Assembly (NCBI GenBank): GCA_023229165.1
Contig: JALNZQ010000144.1
Span: 1 to 6,939, forward strand
Length of the DNA: 6,939 nt
Reading direction: 5' to 3'
Source of the DNA: Methanothrix sp.
GTDB lineage: Archaea; Halobacteriota; Methanosarcinia; Methanotrichales; Methanotrichaceae
This document shows positions 1 to 6,087 of the stretch, piece by piece (position 1 is the first letter of the stretch; each line of letters opens with the position of its first letter). The notes below the pieces were generated by a model. The model was not told the DNA's origin. It worked only from the letters and a program-made list of their open reading frames with translations, and made no database searches. Both the position numbers and the translations under genes were made by a program.

Positions 1-153
1 CGGCTCAAAGACTGAAACCGATCTTCCTACGCCGCTCATCTGCCCGGATGGCGCAGCTACTACTACCTGGCCCAGGCCATGCACGCTCTTCGCGGCTGCC
101 TGCAAGCCGGAGGCGTAAACACCGTCGTCATTGCTGACCAGTATGCGATGCAT
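1..153 (-). CDS. surE: 5'/3'-nucleotidase SurE, N-terminal part (runs off the window)
   Basis: Only the first 51 codons are present; the gene continues past position 1. The ATG is at 151-153 and the reading begins MHRILVSNDDGVYASGLQAA. This is the SurE signature: a short beta strand followed by the NDDG motif, whose D9 and D10 are the first metal ligands in the family. Further on, APSGQMSGVGRSVSVFEP (residues 34-51) contains the conserved Ser (S40) that completes the metal site in characterised SurE proteins. The family consists of metal-dependent cytoplasmic phosphatases that act on nucleoside 5'- and 3'-monophosphates. A GGGGTT stretch lies about 5 bases upstream of the ATG and is a passable ribosome binding site. 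The gene starts 38 bases after the end of the mrp-type gene on the same strand, so the two are probably co-transcribed. The catalytic C-terminal half cannot be checked here. Confidence 0.93.
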   Translation of the reverse strand, partial: MHRILVSNDDGVYASGLQAAAKSVHGLGQVVVAAPSGQMSGVGRSVSVFEP

Positions 154-191
154 TGCGAACCCCAAAGATGCCTCAGATATTAAAACATCTG

Positions 192-1043
192 CTAATTGAA
201 CATCTGCAAAAGCCGTTCTACGATCTTGTTGAAGCTGCCGCCCGCGTTCGTCTCGCTCTGCACGAATGACTGCCCGCGATCGCCCAGGGCGCAGACCTTT
301 GGGTCGATGGGAATGGCCCCCAGGAAGGGCACATTCATCTCCTCCGACATTCTTTGCCCACCACCGGCGCCAAAGATGCTTATGCCTTCGCCGCAATGCG
401 GACAGACAAGACCCGACATATTCTCCACGATGCCTAGCACTGGAATCTTCATGGCCTTGACCATGTTCACCGCTTTGCTGCTGTCCAGGAGCGCGACCTC
501 CTGAGGTGTGGTTACTATTATCGCGCCCGCCAGCTCGGGAATTAGCTGCACCACACTGAGCGGTTCATCGCTGGTGCCGGGCGGCAGGTCGATGAGCAGA
601 AAATCGAGATCACCCCAGTTCACATCCTGGATGAACTGCTTGATGGCAGCCATCTTCATGGGCCCGCGCCAGACCACAGGCGTTTCGCGGCTGGTGAGAA
701 TTAGAGCCATTGAGGCAACCTTGATGCCGTCAGCCAGAGCGGGCTTTATTCCATCCTGCCCCTGATGCAGCCTTGCCTCCTCTATATCCAGGAGCTTAGG
801 GATATCCGGGCCGGTGATGTCGGCATCAAGTATGCCCACAGAGAGACCCCTCATCTGCAAAGCGCGGGCTAAGTTGACGGAGACGGTGCTCTTGCCCACA
901 CCACCCTTACCGCTGGCGATGATGATCTTATGTTTTATTTTGGCCATGCGATCGACTTTGCACGTGCACTCTTGTCCATCGCTTTGATCCTTGCAGGAGC
1001 CCTTCTGGGCACATGAATCGCAATTATTGTTCTGTTCTGTCAT
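192..1043 (-). CDS. Mrp/NBP35-type P-loop Fe-S cluster carrier ATPase
   Basis: This is a 283-residue cytosolic Fe-S scaffold/carrier of the Mrp/ApbC/NBP35 group (MinD/ParA superfamily), which delivers clusters to apo-proteins. The deviant Walker A GKGGVGKS is at 45-52, the switch region DADITGPDIP at 73-82 and Walker B LLIDLPPGTSDEP at 149-161. The CPHC pair at 214-217 is the family's bridging cluster site between two monomers. Ahead of the P-loop are five cysteines (8, 11, 17, 26, 28) in a CX2CX5CX8CXC pattern, resembling the N-terminal cluster of NBP35 and absent from short ApbC forms. The frame also offers ATGs at 1052 and 1067. I chose 1043 because MTEQNNNCDSC resembles the N-termini I recall for archaeal family members and a weak GCGGA lies upstream; the start is uncertain. 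The gene leads into surE 38 bases downstream. Confidence 0.95.
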   Translation of the reverse strand: MTEQNNNCDSCAQKGSCKDQSDGQECTCKVDRMAKIKHKIIIASGKGGVGKSTVSVNLARALQMRGLSVGILDADITGPDIPKLLDIEEARLHQGQDGIKPALADGIKVASMALILTSRETPVVWRGPMKMAAIKQFIQDVNWGDLDFLLIDLPPGTSDEPLSVVQLIPELAGAIIVTTPQEVALLDSSKAVNMVKAMKIPVLGIVENMSGLVCPHCGEGISIFGAGGGQRMSEEMNVPFLGAIPIDPKVCALGDRGQSFVQSETNAGGSFNKIVERLLQMFN

Positions 1044-1094
1044 ATGAGTCATTCCGCTTGTTAGCATGCAATTGGCTAATACGATTTGCTTAAC

Positions 1095-1110
1095 AATAGT
1101 TATAACTATT
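1095..1110. promoter_or_regulatory. Perfect 16-bp palindrome, candidate operator of the mrp-type gene
   Basis: AATAGTTATAACTATT is its own reverse complement. It extends to 24 bp (1091-1114) with a single mismatched pair (1094/1111). It lies immediately downstream of the predicted TATA box on the minus strand, where archaeal repressors commonly bind to block polymerase. The region is AT-rich, so chance is a partial alternative. Confidence 0.4.
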
Positions 1111-1113
1111 ATT

Positions 1114-1121
1114 ATTTATAA
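1114..1121 (-). promoter_or_regulatory. Probable TATA box of the mrp-type gene
   Basis: On the minus strand this reads TTATAAAT within a very AT-rich gap between the radical SAM stop (1144) and the mrp start. A start site about 25 bases downstream would fall near 1090, giving a leader of roughly 25-50 bases. An exact palindrome (1095-1110) lies between the box and that point. This rests on motif and position only. Confidence 0.4.
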
Positions 1122-1143
1122 TTTTATTCTCAATTAATTAATA

Positions 1144-2052
1144 TCATCGATTGTCGTCTTTTTCGACTGCATGAAAATAGAGCTTGCCGCTATGCAGCCT
1201 TCTGAATATCAGGCCGTCCTTCTCCAGGATCTTGCAGTACTTGATGGCATCGCTTCCCTCTATTTCCATTTGTTGGCTTATCTCCTCCAGAGTGCAGGGC
1301 CTGCCGGAGAGAAGATCTATCAGCCTTTCCCGCATCCGGGCGGGAACGCTCCAGTCCCAGTCGGGTATCAGCTCGGCACCGGGAAATATCTCCAGCATCC
1401 TTTGCATCTCCTCCTCGCTCAAAGCTTCTACCGGCTCCGCCGGCGGCCGGACCACTGTGTTGAGCTGGATTCTATCCGGCTCTGTAGATTCCGCCGCCTG
1501 TGCGATCAATTCTGCCTCGTGATCGTTTATGCCCCTCACCAGCATCACCTCCAGCCAGATCTCGCCGGAAAATTCCTTCCTAAAGTCCTTTAAGCCCTGG
1601 ATCATCTCCGCGGCCAAAAGGCCCGGTGCCGGCCTGTTGATGGCCTGAAAAGCCGTCTGGCTGGCGGCATCCAGCGAAGGAAGAACCACATCCGCAGCCG
1701 CGACCTCTTTTCGAACCGCAGGGTTGGAGAGTAGCGTGCTGTTGGTGATCACTGCCACTGGTGAATCGACTATCTCCTTGGCTCGGGCCACGATCTCGCC
1801 CAGATCAAGGCTCAACGTCGGCTCTCCCGATCCGGCAAAGGTGATGTGGTCGAATGGCTCGTTCCGTCTAAGTTCGATCTCTTTTAAGACCTTTTGCCGG
1901 GGCACGAAACGATCCCGGCGGGAGGTTTTGCAGGCGGTGCGGCCCAACTCACAGTAAACGCAATCCAGGTTACAGGTCTTGTATTTGAGCAAGTCCACAC
2001 CCATGGACAGGCCCAGGCGACGAGAGAGCACCGGCCCAAAGAGATATCCCAT
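1144..2052 (-). CDS. Radical SAM protein of the COG0731 type with C-terminal winged helix
   Basis: The 302-residue protein opens YLFGPVLSRRLGLSMGVDL, the characteristic N-terminus of a group of short radical SAM proteins in archaea and anaerobic bacteria. The 4Fe-4S/SAM motif follows at once as CNLDCVYC (C27, C31, C34). GSGEPTLS at 74-81 occupies the place of the SAM-binding GGE motif. The TIM-barrel-like core runs to about 225. Residues of about 240-295 look like a winged-helix DNA- or RNA-binding fold. The group is often labelled a wyosine (TYW1-like) enzyme, but the flavodoxin domain of eukaryotic TYW1 is missing and the substrate is unknown, so I would not assign TYW1. The ATG at 2050-2052 has GGGA about 9 bases upstream. 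The gene is divergent from the HEAT-repeat gene and may be transcribed alone. Confidence 0.9.
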   Translation of the reverse strand: MGYLFGPVLSRRLGLSMGVDLLKYKTCNLDCVYCELGRTACKTSRRDRFVPRQKVLKEIELRRNEPFDHITFAGSGEPTLSLDLGEIVARAKEIVDSPVAVITNSTLLSNPAVRKEVAAADVVLPSLDAASQTAFQAINRPAPGLLAAEMIQGLKDFRKEFSGEIWLEVMLVRGINDHEAELIAQAAESTEPDRIQLNTVVRPPAEPVEALSEEEMQRMLEIFPGAELIPDWDWSVPARMRERLIDLLSGRPCTLEEISQQMEIEGSDAIKYCKILEKDGLIFRRLHSGKLYFHAVEKDDNR

Positions 2053-2130
2053 AATTCTTTCCCGATCTGCTTTTTTCTTTACGATCTATCCATTCCAGTT
2101 GATGGCTAACCCACACACAGATTTAATCCT

Positions 2131-2140
2131 ATTTATTTGC
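2131..2140 (-). promoter_or_regulatory. Candidate TATA box of the radical SAM gene
   Basis: The minus strand reads GCAAATAAAT, a TATA-like stretch in the divergent intergenic region. It would place transcription start near 2108 and give a leader of about 55 bases before the ATG at 2052. It is a weak match to the archaeal consensus and is supported mainly by position. Confidence 0.25.
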
Positions 2141-2142
2141 CC

Positions 2143-2178
2143 GTTCCTCCATCTTATACAGTTCCTTCCTCTTACCGA
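2143..2178 (+). repeat. Imperfect tandem 18-bp repeat upstream of the HEAT-FRP operon
   Basis: Two adjacent 18-base units, GTTCCTCCATCTTATACA (2143-2160) and GTTCCTTCCTCTTACCGA (2161-2178), match at 13 of 18 positions without gaps. They end 18 bases before the HEAT protein ATG. The first unit includes CTTATACA, a possible TATA-like element for the plus strand. They could be paired regulator sites, or simply a pyrimidine-rich stretch. Confidence 0.35.
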
Positions 2179-2196
2179 TAAAGCTTAAATGACTGC

Positions 2197-3159
2197 ATGC
2201 CCGAACAATTCAGCATGGATAGGGCTCGTGAACTGATCGAAATGCTCGGCAAGAGTGATGACTACTTCGAACGCCAGAAGGCGGCATGGGCCCTGGTGAA
2301 TCTGGGAGAGGCCGCCGTGGATCAGACGGCCATTGCCCTGGAGACGGGTGAGTTCTCAGATCTGAGATATAAATCCGCCTGGATTTTAGGAAAGATCGGC
2401 AGCCCCGGTGGAGTAGAGCCGCTCTGCCGGGCCATGCTGAGCGATCCTGATCACGTGGTTCGCGAATGGTGCGCCGCCGCCCTGGAAGCTATCCGGAGCC
2501 AGGAAGCGGTCCCCGCACTGGTTTTGGCTATGAAACGGGACAGCTCCAAAGATGTTCGTCTGAGAGCGGCAATGGCGCTGCGCACGCTGGGAGCGACCAA
2601 GGCTCTGCGTGATCTCCTGGGCTATGCCGAGCCCGAGGTCCGGGGCATGGCTGTGACGGGTCTCGCCAAGATAGGGCACCGGGAATCTCTGACTGATGTG
2701 GCGAGGCTGATGCATGATGAGGAAATAGAGGTTAGGCGCAGAGCAGCAGCCTTCATGGGAGAGGTGGCCTGCGATGAGGCTTTGGGCTGTCTGGCCCAGG
2801 CTTTGCAGGATGATGAGAGTGCCGTCCGGTGCGAGGCACTAAAATCCCTGGGCAAGGTAAAGGGCGAAGTTGCCTGCGATATGGCCATGCGGGCCTTGCA
2901 GGACCAGGACTGGCAGGTTCGCTACACTGCCGTTACAACCCTTGGTGAGATCGGCCATAACAAAGCACTGGAACCCCTGGTGGAGATCATGTTCGGACAG
3001 GATGACGAGGAGATGCGAGCTTGGGCGGCCTGGAGCTTGGGAGAAATTGCAGATGTTAGGGCGATAGAGCCGCTGCAGCGGGCCTACAAGACCTGCCCCA
3101 CAGAAGTGATGAAGAAGGCCAAAGACTCGCTGGTGGAGGTATTTAAGCAGGAGGTTTGA
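2197..3159 (+). CDS. HEAT-repeat (PBS lyase HEAT-like) scaffold protein
   Basis: The 320-residue protein is almost entirely HEAT-like repeats of about 31 residues. The conserved (V/L)R..AA..LG.I segment recurs with its Arg at residues 26, 57, 89, 121, 149, 180, 211, 242 and 274. A degenerate tenth unit starts near 304. One unit (121-149) is 28 residues long. I see no signal peptide, membrane segment or catalytic motif, so it is probably a soluble alpha-solenoid that binds another protein. This repeat class includes phycobilin lyases (CpcE/F) and many unrelated adaptors; homology to the class does not imply lyase activity. No Shine-Dalgarno sequence precedes the ATG at 2197, and an in-frame ATG at 2215 is an alternative. 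The next gene starts 21 bases after the stop, so the two are likely co-expressed and may work together. Confidence 0.93.
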   Translation: MPEQFSMDRARELIEMLGKSDDYFERQKAAWALVNLGEAAVDQTAIALETGEFSDLRYKSAWILGKIGSPGGVEPLCRAMLSDPDHVVREWCAAALEAIRSQEAVPALVLAMKRDSSKDVRLRAAMALRTLGATKALRDLLGYAEPEVRGMAVTGLAKIGHRESLTDVARLMHDEEIEVRRRAAAFMGEVACDEALGCLAQALQDDESAVRCEALKSLGKVKGEVACDMAMRALQDQDWQVRYTAVTTLGEIGHNKALEPLVEIMFGQDDEEMRAWAAWSLGEIADVRAIEPLQRAYKTCPTEVMKKAKDSLVEVFKQEV

Positions 3160-3168
3160 TTGGGGCAT

Positions 3169-3172
3169 GAGG
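3169..3172 (+). promoter_or_regulatory. Ribosome binding site that fixes the start of the FRP-like gene
   Basis: GAGG lies 8 bases before the ATG at 3181. The frame could also open at a TTG at 3160, directly after the HEAT stop codon, but that codon lies upstream of the GAGG and itself has no comparable ribosome site. The ATG at 3181 is therefore the better start and gives a 112-residue product. Confidence 0.7.
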
Positions 3173-3180
3173 AAATAAGA

Positions 3181-3519
3181 ATGGCACCAAACGAGAAGGA
3201 ATGGTCAAAAAGTGAGAAGGAGATAGCAAGAAAAGCTTACAGGGCCGCCTATAATCGAGAGTGTAAAGCGATCTCAGATAACGTCCGCAAAATGGCAGCA
3301 GAGATAGAGAATTCGACAGATCTATGGAGACTCCATACCTACCTGACAGAGAAGCGCAAGGAGACTGATGAGAGGTATGACTATCGTTACTCTGTACTGC
3401 GCTCTGTCTTTGGCCGACTGTTGCACGAAGGATGGATCAAGCAGGAAGACCTGTCCGGAATCTCTGAAGATAAGCTGCAAGAGATCTTTGCTATTGCAGA
3501 ATTTTATGCAAGAGTATAG
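3181..3519 (+). CDS. FRP-like protein (fluorescence recovery protein family) in an archaeal context
   Basis: This is a 112-residue, all-helical, highly charged protein with no signal peptide or membrane segment. Its pattern matches cyanobacterial FRP along the whole length as I recall it: an N-terminal W-S-x-x-E-x-x-I-A-x-x-A segment with A-Y-x-R-E after it (W8 to E27), then LWRLHTYLTEKR (48-59), YDYRYSVL (66-73), VFGRLLHEGW (76-85) and DLSGISEDKL (90-99). The length is also close (about 109 in Synechocystis). FRP dimers bind the orange carotenoid protein and speed its return to the resting state. Of the FRP patch W50/H53/D54/R60, the matching residues here are W49, H52, T53 and R59, so only the Asp is lost. 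No OCP, carotenoid or phycobilisome gene is in the window, so the partner is unknown. The family assignment is by remembered pattern, not a search. The gene is the second of a two-gene operon with the HEAT-repeat gene. Confidence 0.82.
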   Translation: MAPNEKEWSKSEKEIARKAYRAAYNRECKAISDNVRKMAAEIENSTDLWRLHTYLTEKRKETDERYDYRYSVLRSVFGRLLHEGWIKQEDLSGISEDKLQEIFAIAEFYARV

Positions 3520-3564
3520 ATGCAGAACCGTTGAATAAGTGAAACGACTGCTGGGCATTGCGCT

Positions 3565-3571
3565 AAAAAAA
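3565..3571 (-). terminator. T7 run, probable terminator of the Ntn hydrolase gene
   Basis: On the minus strand a run of seven T begins 26 bases after the stop codon of the Ntn hydrolase gene. Archaeal RNA polymerase terminates at such U-tracts without needing a hairpin. No comparable T-run is visible for the convergent plus-strand operon, which ends at 3519. Confidence 0.5.
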
Positions 3572-3596
3572 TTGGAAGAATCGGATCGGCCCCTCA

Positions 3597-4952
3597 CTAT
3601 TGCTGAGTTGAATCATTCATTTTAAAGGTCATGTAGGGAGTGAAGACCAAAGTAGTTTCGTTTGTCTCTGGATCAACAGGCCCGTTCTTGAGGTAAAACT
3701 TCACATTAAGACTTCTTTCGTTCAAGTCCAAGATGGCATTATATATTGTATTTATCGGAAGTGGTTTTGTGGCCCCCTCGACCATTACCATCTTGTTGGC
3801 GAAGACCTCACGGAGCGCTGCGGCTGCATCCTCCTCAGAAAATTTGCCCATATGGCTGCTGGTGAAATTATCGAGCCTCACGTAGCGATTAAATGTGTCG
3901 TATGTATCATCAAACGGAACCAGCCCATCTCTTAGCAGGTCCTTCGAAGTGTACTTGGAGAATATGAACATGGGGTGATTGGTCATGATATTGGGCTTAC
4001 TACTGTTGCCGTCTGTGAAGTACAGGTTCCCGTCAGTCCTGTTCCATTCGATTATCGCAGAATTTCCCTGACTGTCATAGACCATGTAATGCAATCCCGC
4101 CATTGGGAAGTACTCTTTGTTGGCCAGGAAAGCTATCTTTGCCTCCTCCACGCTCCTGCAAGTATCGAGGACAAGCCGGGTCATCTGTGCACTCATTATC
4201 CCGCTGTTTCTATCACCGGAAAGGGGCATCTTCAGGACCGGTTCCATCCCTTCATCCACCAGCAAAGATATACCCAAACCAGCCGAGTTCAAACCATCGA
4301 TGACTATGTTCAGGTCAGAGGTGCCAATGGCTAAAGTCGAGTATCCCTGATCTGGATAGATCTCTAATAAGAAGTTCCTGGTGGATGTCCTATTTCCGTT
4401 CGCATTCTCAGTCCTATTCAGGTATAAATCCATAGGAACCATGTACCATTCAAGGTTCCTCGAGGTTATGGCATGGCCATTTGCTGTCGTCTCCGGCGGG
4501 AAGTAGATCATGGAGCAGGCAATAGACCCCATATCGTAGGATAAAGTGTTGGTATCGAATGAGGCATTGTCTGGAGATAGCCCATAGGCCATGGCTATGC
4601 CTTTCATCCTCTCCCTCATCACGGGATAGTTCCTCTCCATGTAGGTCTGTCTGGCCTTGCCATAGACTGGATCTGCATATCTCTTCAGGGATTTGACGCC
4701 ATAATCTCTCTGGGCGATCTCGGCCTGGGCCATGCCGATCTGGGTGTTGTTGCCTTTCAAGACTATATGCCGCCACTCAACCTGGGTTCCATTCTCCTTG
4801 GCGATGAAAACTTCATCCTTTATAATGGAGGGGGTTCCAGAATGGGACGCATACGATACAGGACCATTTGTCTGGGACGCCTCCACAGCAGAGGTTGCCA
4901 AAAAAATTGCCAGAACAATTATTGGTCCCATTGAGATAGGTTTTAGGAACAT
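3597..4952 (-). CDS. Secreted Ntn-type amide hydrolase (peptidase C45/choloylglycine hydrolase-like)
   Basis: The 451-residue protein begins with a Sec signal peptide: K4, a hydrophobic core at about 10-23 and a VEA cleavage site after A25. Ten N-X-S/T sequons (for example N54, N68, N129, N179, N187, N304, N316) fit an exported, N-glycosylated archaeal protein. The probable nucleophile is C146 in GSIACSMIYF. In this superfamily self-cleavage just before that Cys frees it as the new N-terminus. Supporting features are the SRNLEWY segment (164-170), DGLNSAGLGISL (219-230), the D..G....IEW hairpin (293-303) and TNHP (324-327), all typical of the acyl-CoA:6-APA acyltransferase/choloylglycine hydrolase group. 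It should hydrolyse a linear amide outside the cell; the substrate cannot be read from sequence. The ATG has no Shine-Dalgarno site; M8 is an alternative start. Length exceeds the usual 320-370 residues, partly from the signal and a long pre-Cys segment. Confidence 0.82.
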   Translation of the reverse strand: MFLKPISMGPIIVLAIFLATSAVEASQTNGPVSYASHSGTPSIIKDEVFIAKENGTQVEWRHIVLKGNNTQIGMAQAEIAQRDYGVKSLKRYADPVYGKARQTYMERNYPVMRERMKGIAMAYGLSPDNASFDTNTLSYDMGSIACSMIYFPPETTANGHAITSRNLEWYMVPMDLYLNRTENANGNRTSTRNFLLEIYPDQGYSTLAIGTSDLNIVIDGLNSAGLGISLLVDEGMEPVLKMPLSGDRNSGIMSAQMTRLVLDTCRSVEEAKIAFLANKEYFPMAGLHYMVYDSQGNSAIIEWNRTDGNLYFTDGNSSKPNIMTNHPMFIFSKYTSKDLLRDGLVPFDDTYDTFNRYVRLDNFTSSHMGKFSEEDAAAALREVFANKMVMVEGATKPLPINTIYNAILDLNERSLNVKFYLKNGPVDPETNETTLVFTPYMTFKMNDSTQQ

Positions 4953-4960
4953 CAGAAACT

Positions 4961-4976
4961 ATTATGAAATCATAAT
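4961..4976. promoter_or_regulatory. Inverted repeat at the expected start site of the Ntn hydrolase gene
   Basis: ATTATGA, a two-base AA spacer and TCATAAT form perfect 7-bp arms. The repeat sits between the predicted TATA box (4998-5003) and the ATG (4952), covering the expected transcription start. That placement suits a repressor operator. Confidence 0.4.
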
Positions 4977-4997
4977 GACAAATACTTTTCCATTGGA

Positions 4998-5003
4998 TTT
5001 AAA
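4998..5003 (-). promoter_or_regulatory. Probable TATA box of the Ntn hydrolase gene
   Basis: TTTAAA on the minus strand, within CTTTAAATCC, is a good archaeal TATA core. Transcription would start near 4975, giving a leader of about 22 bases with no Shine-Dalgarno sequence. The box lies in the 124-base gap after msrBA, so the hydrolase gene probably has its own promoter. Confidence 0.5.
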
Positions 5004-5076
5004 GAGATGAAGCGATAAAGTGAAGGCTCGCCCAGTACCGGCACCAGGCGCTGCTCTGCACTCTAGTTCATCCCTG

Positions 5077-6087
5077 CTATTTCTTCCTTAAAATATGACA
5101 TGCTCCCCCGCCCTGCTTTTCAAAATAGTCCTGATGGTACTCTTCCGCCGGATAAAAAATCGAGGCGGGAACGATCTGGGTTGTTGATTTGTTTATGTAG
5201 ACTCCGGAGCGGTCGAACTCCTCTTTGGACCTTTCTGCTGCCTTCCTCTGCTCCTCGTTGTGGTAGAAGATGGCAGAACGGTACTGCGTGCCCACATCTG
5301 GGCCCTGGCAGTTGGGTGTGGTGGGATCATGCATCCTCCAGAATAAAGAGAGCAGCTCTTCGTAGGATACGACAAGGGGATCAAATTTTAACTGCAGTGC
5401 TTCGGCGTGACCGGTAATACCTGTGCAGACCTGGCGGTAGGTAGGATCGGGAGAAGTCCCGCCCGTATAGCCTACGGTTGTCTCCACCACGCCTTTGACC
5501 TTTTGGAAAAGGGATTCAACGCCCCAGAAACAGCCGGCGGCAAAGGTAGCAGTCTGGAGATCTGAATCCGCCTTTTCCGGAGCCGTAGGTTTTTCAAATA
5601 GCTTCACATATTCTCCATAGCCCTCTTTTTCCAGGTCATCTGCGGGGATAAAGCGCAACGATGCGGAATTGATGCAGTAGCGCTGCCGCGTGGGCTTTGG
5701 CCCATCATCGAACACATGACCCAGGTGCGAGTCGGCACTCTTGCTGCGCACCTCCACACGGTTCATGCCGTAGCTGCTATCAACCTTGTTGACGATGTTT
5801 TCATCTTTCAAAGGCCTGGTGAAGCTGGGCCAGCCGGTTCCTGAATCGAATTTATCCAACGAGCAAAACAGCGGTTCGCCGGACAGCACATCCACATAAA
5901 TGCCCGCCTTCTTGTTGTTCCAGAATTCGTTCTGGAAAGGCGGCTCTGTGCCGCATTGCTGGGTCACGTGGAACTGAAGGGGAGTCAGTTCCTTTTTAAT
6001 AGAATTATCGGGGGTCAATTTGCACACCTTTTGAGAACATTTATACTCAATCCGGGAATGGTCGATCTCTGCAAATTCTGCAATCAT
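5077..6087 (-). CDS. msrBA: Bifunctional methionine sulfoxide reductase MsrB-MsrA
   Basis: One chain repairs both methionine sulfoxide epimers. Numbered from the ATG at 6087 (336 residues), the MsrB domain covers about 31-150: ELTPLQFHVTQ, GTGWPSF (83-89), HVFDDGP and the active site RYCINSASL with C138. The zinc-binding CXXC pairs of many MsrBs are missing, and the SGCGWPSF resolving Cys is Thr; C75 or C45 could resolve instead. The MsrA domain covers about 178-334: GCFWG (185-189, nucleophile C186), GYTGG, GTQYRSAIF and EYHQDYF, with C260 and C330 as possible resolving cysteines. The order B-A is the reverse of Neisseria PilB. The start is unclear: the frame is open back to a TTG at 6165, while a TTG at 6018, just before the domain, has AAAGGTG six bases upstream. 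No signal peptide is seen, so it is cytoplasmic. Confidence 0.93.
   Translation of the reverse strand: MIAEFAEIDHSRIEYKCSQKVCKLTPDNSIKKELTPLQFHVTQQCGTEPPFQNEFWNNKKAGIYVDVLSGEPLFCSLDKFDSGTGWPSFTRPLKDENIVNKVDSSYGMNRVEVRSKSADSHLGHVFDDGPKPTRQRYCINSASLRFIPADDLEKEGYGEYVKLFEKPTAPEKADSDLQTATFAAGCFWGVESLFQKVKGVVETTVGYTGGTSPDPTYRQVCTGITGHAEALQLKFDPLVVSYEELLSLFWRMHDPTTPNCQGPDVGTQYRSAIFYHNEEQRKAAERSKEEFDRSGVYINKSTTQIVPASIFYPAEEYHQDYFEKQGGGACHILRKK

Noticed and set aside
166..190. AGATG/CATCT inverted repeat between mrp and surE as a terminator
   Set aside because: The arms are only 5 bp with a 15-base loop and no T-run follows on the minus strand, so it is better taken as chance.
1144..2052. Assignment of the radical SAM protein as TYW1
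   Set aside because: The flavodoxin domain is missing and the N-terminal YLFGPV.SRRLG signature belongs to the shorter, uncharacterised group.
2197..3159. Phycobilin lyase (CpcE/F) function for the HEAT protein
   Set aside because: Shared HEAT-like repeats are not specific; no phycobiliprotein or bilin gene is in view and methanogens are not known to make them.
2386..3168. Long open frames on the minus strand opposite the HEAT-repeat gene
   Set aside because: Repetitive, GC-rich HEAT coding sequence leaves open antisense frames; their products are low-complexity and lack a motif.
3160..3180. TTG start at 3160 for the FRP-like gene, abutting the HEAT stop codon
   Set aside because: The GAGG site 8 bases before ATG 3181 supports the later start, and the family's conserved region begins after it.
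4450..4776. Open frame of 108 codons on the minus strand inside the Ntn hydrolase gene
   Set aside because: It is an alternative frame of a clearly coding gene, with no recognisable domain and no independent ribosome site.
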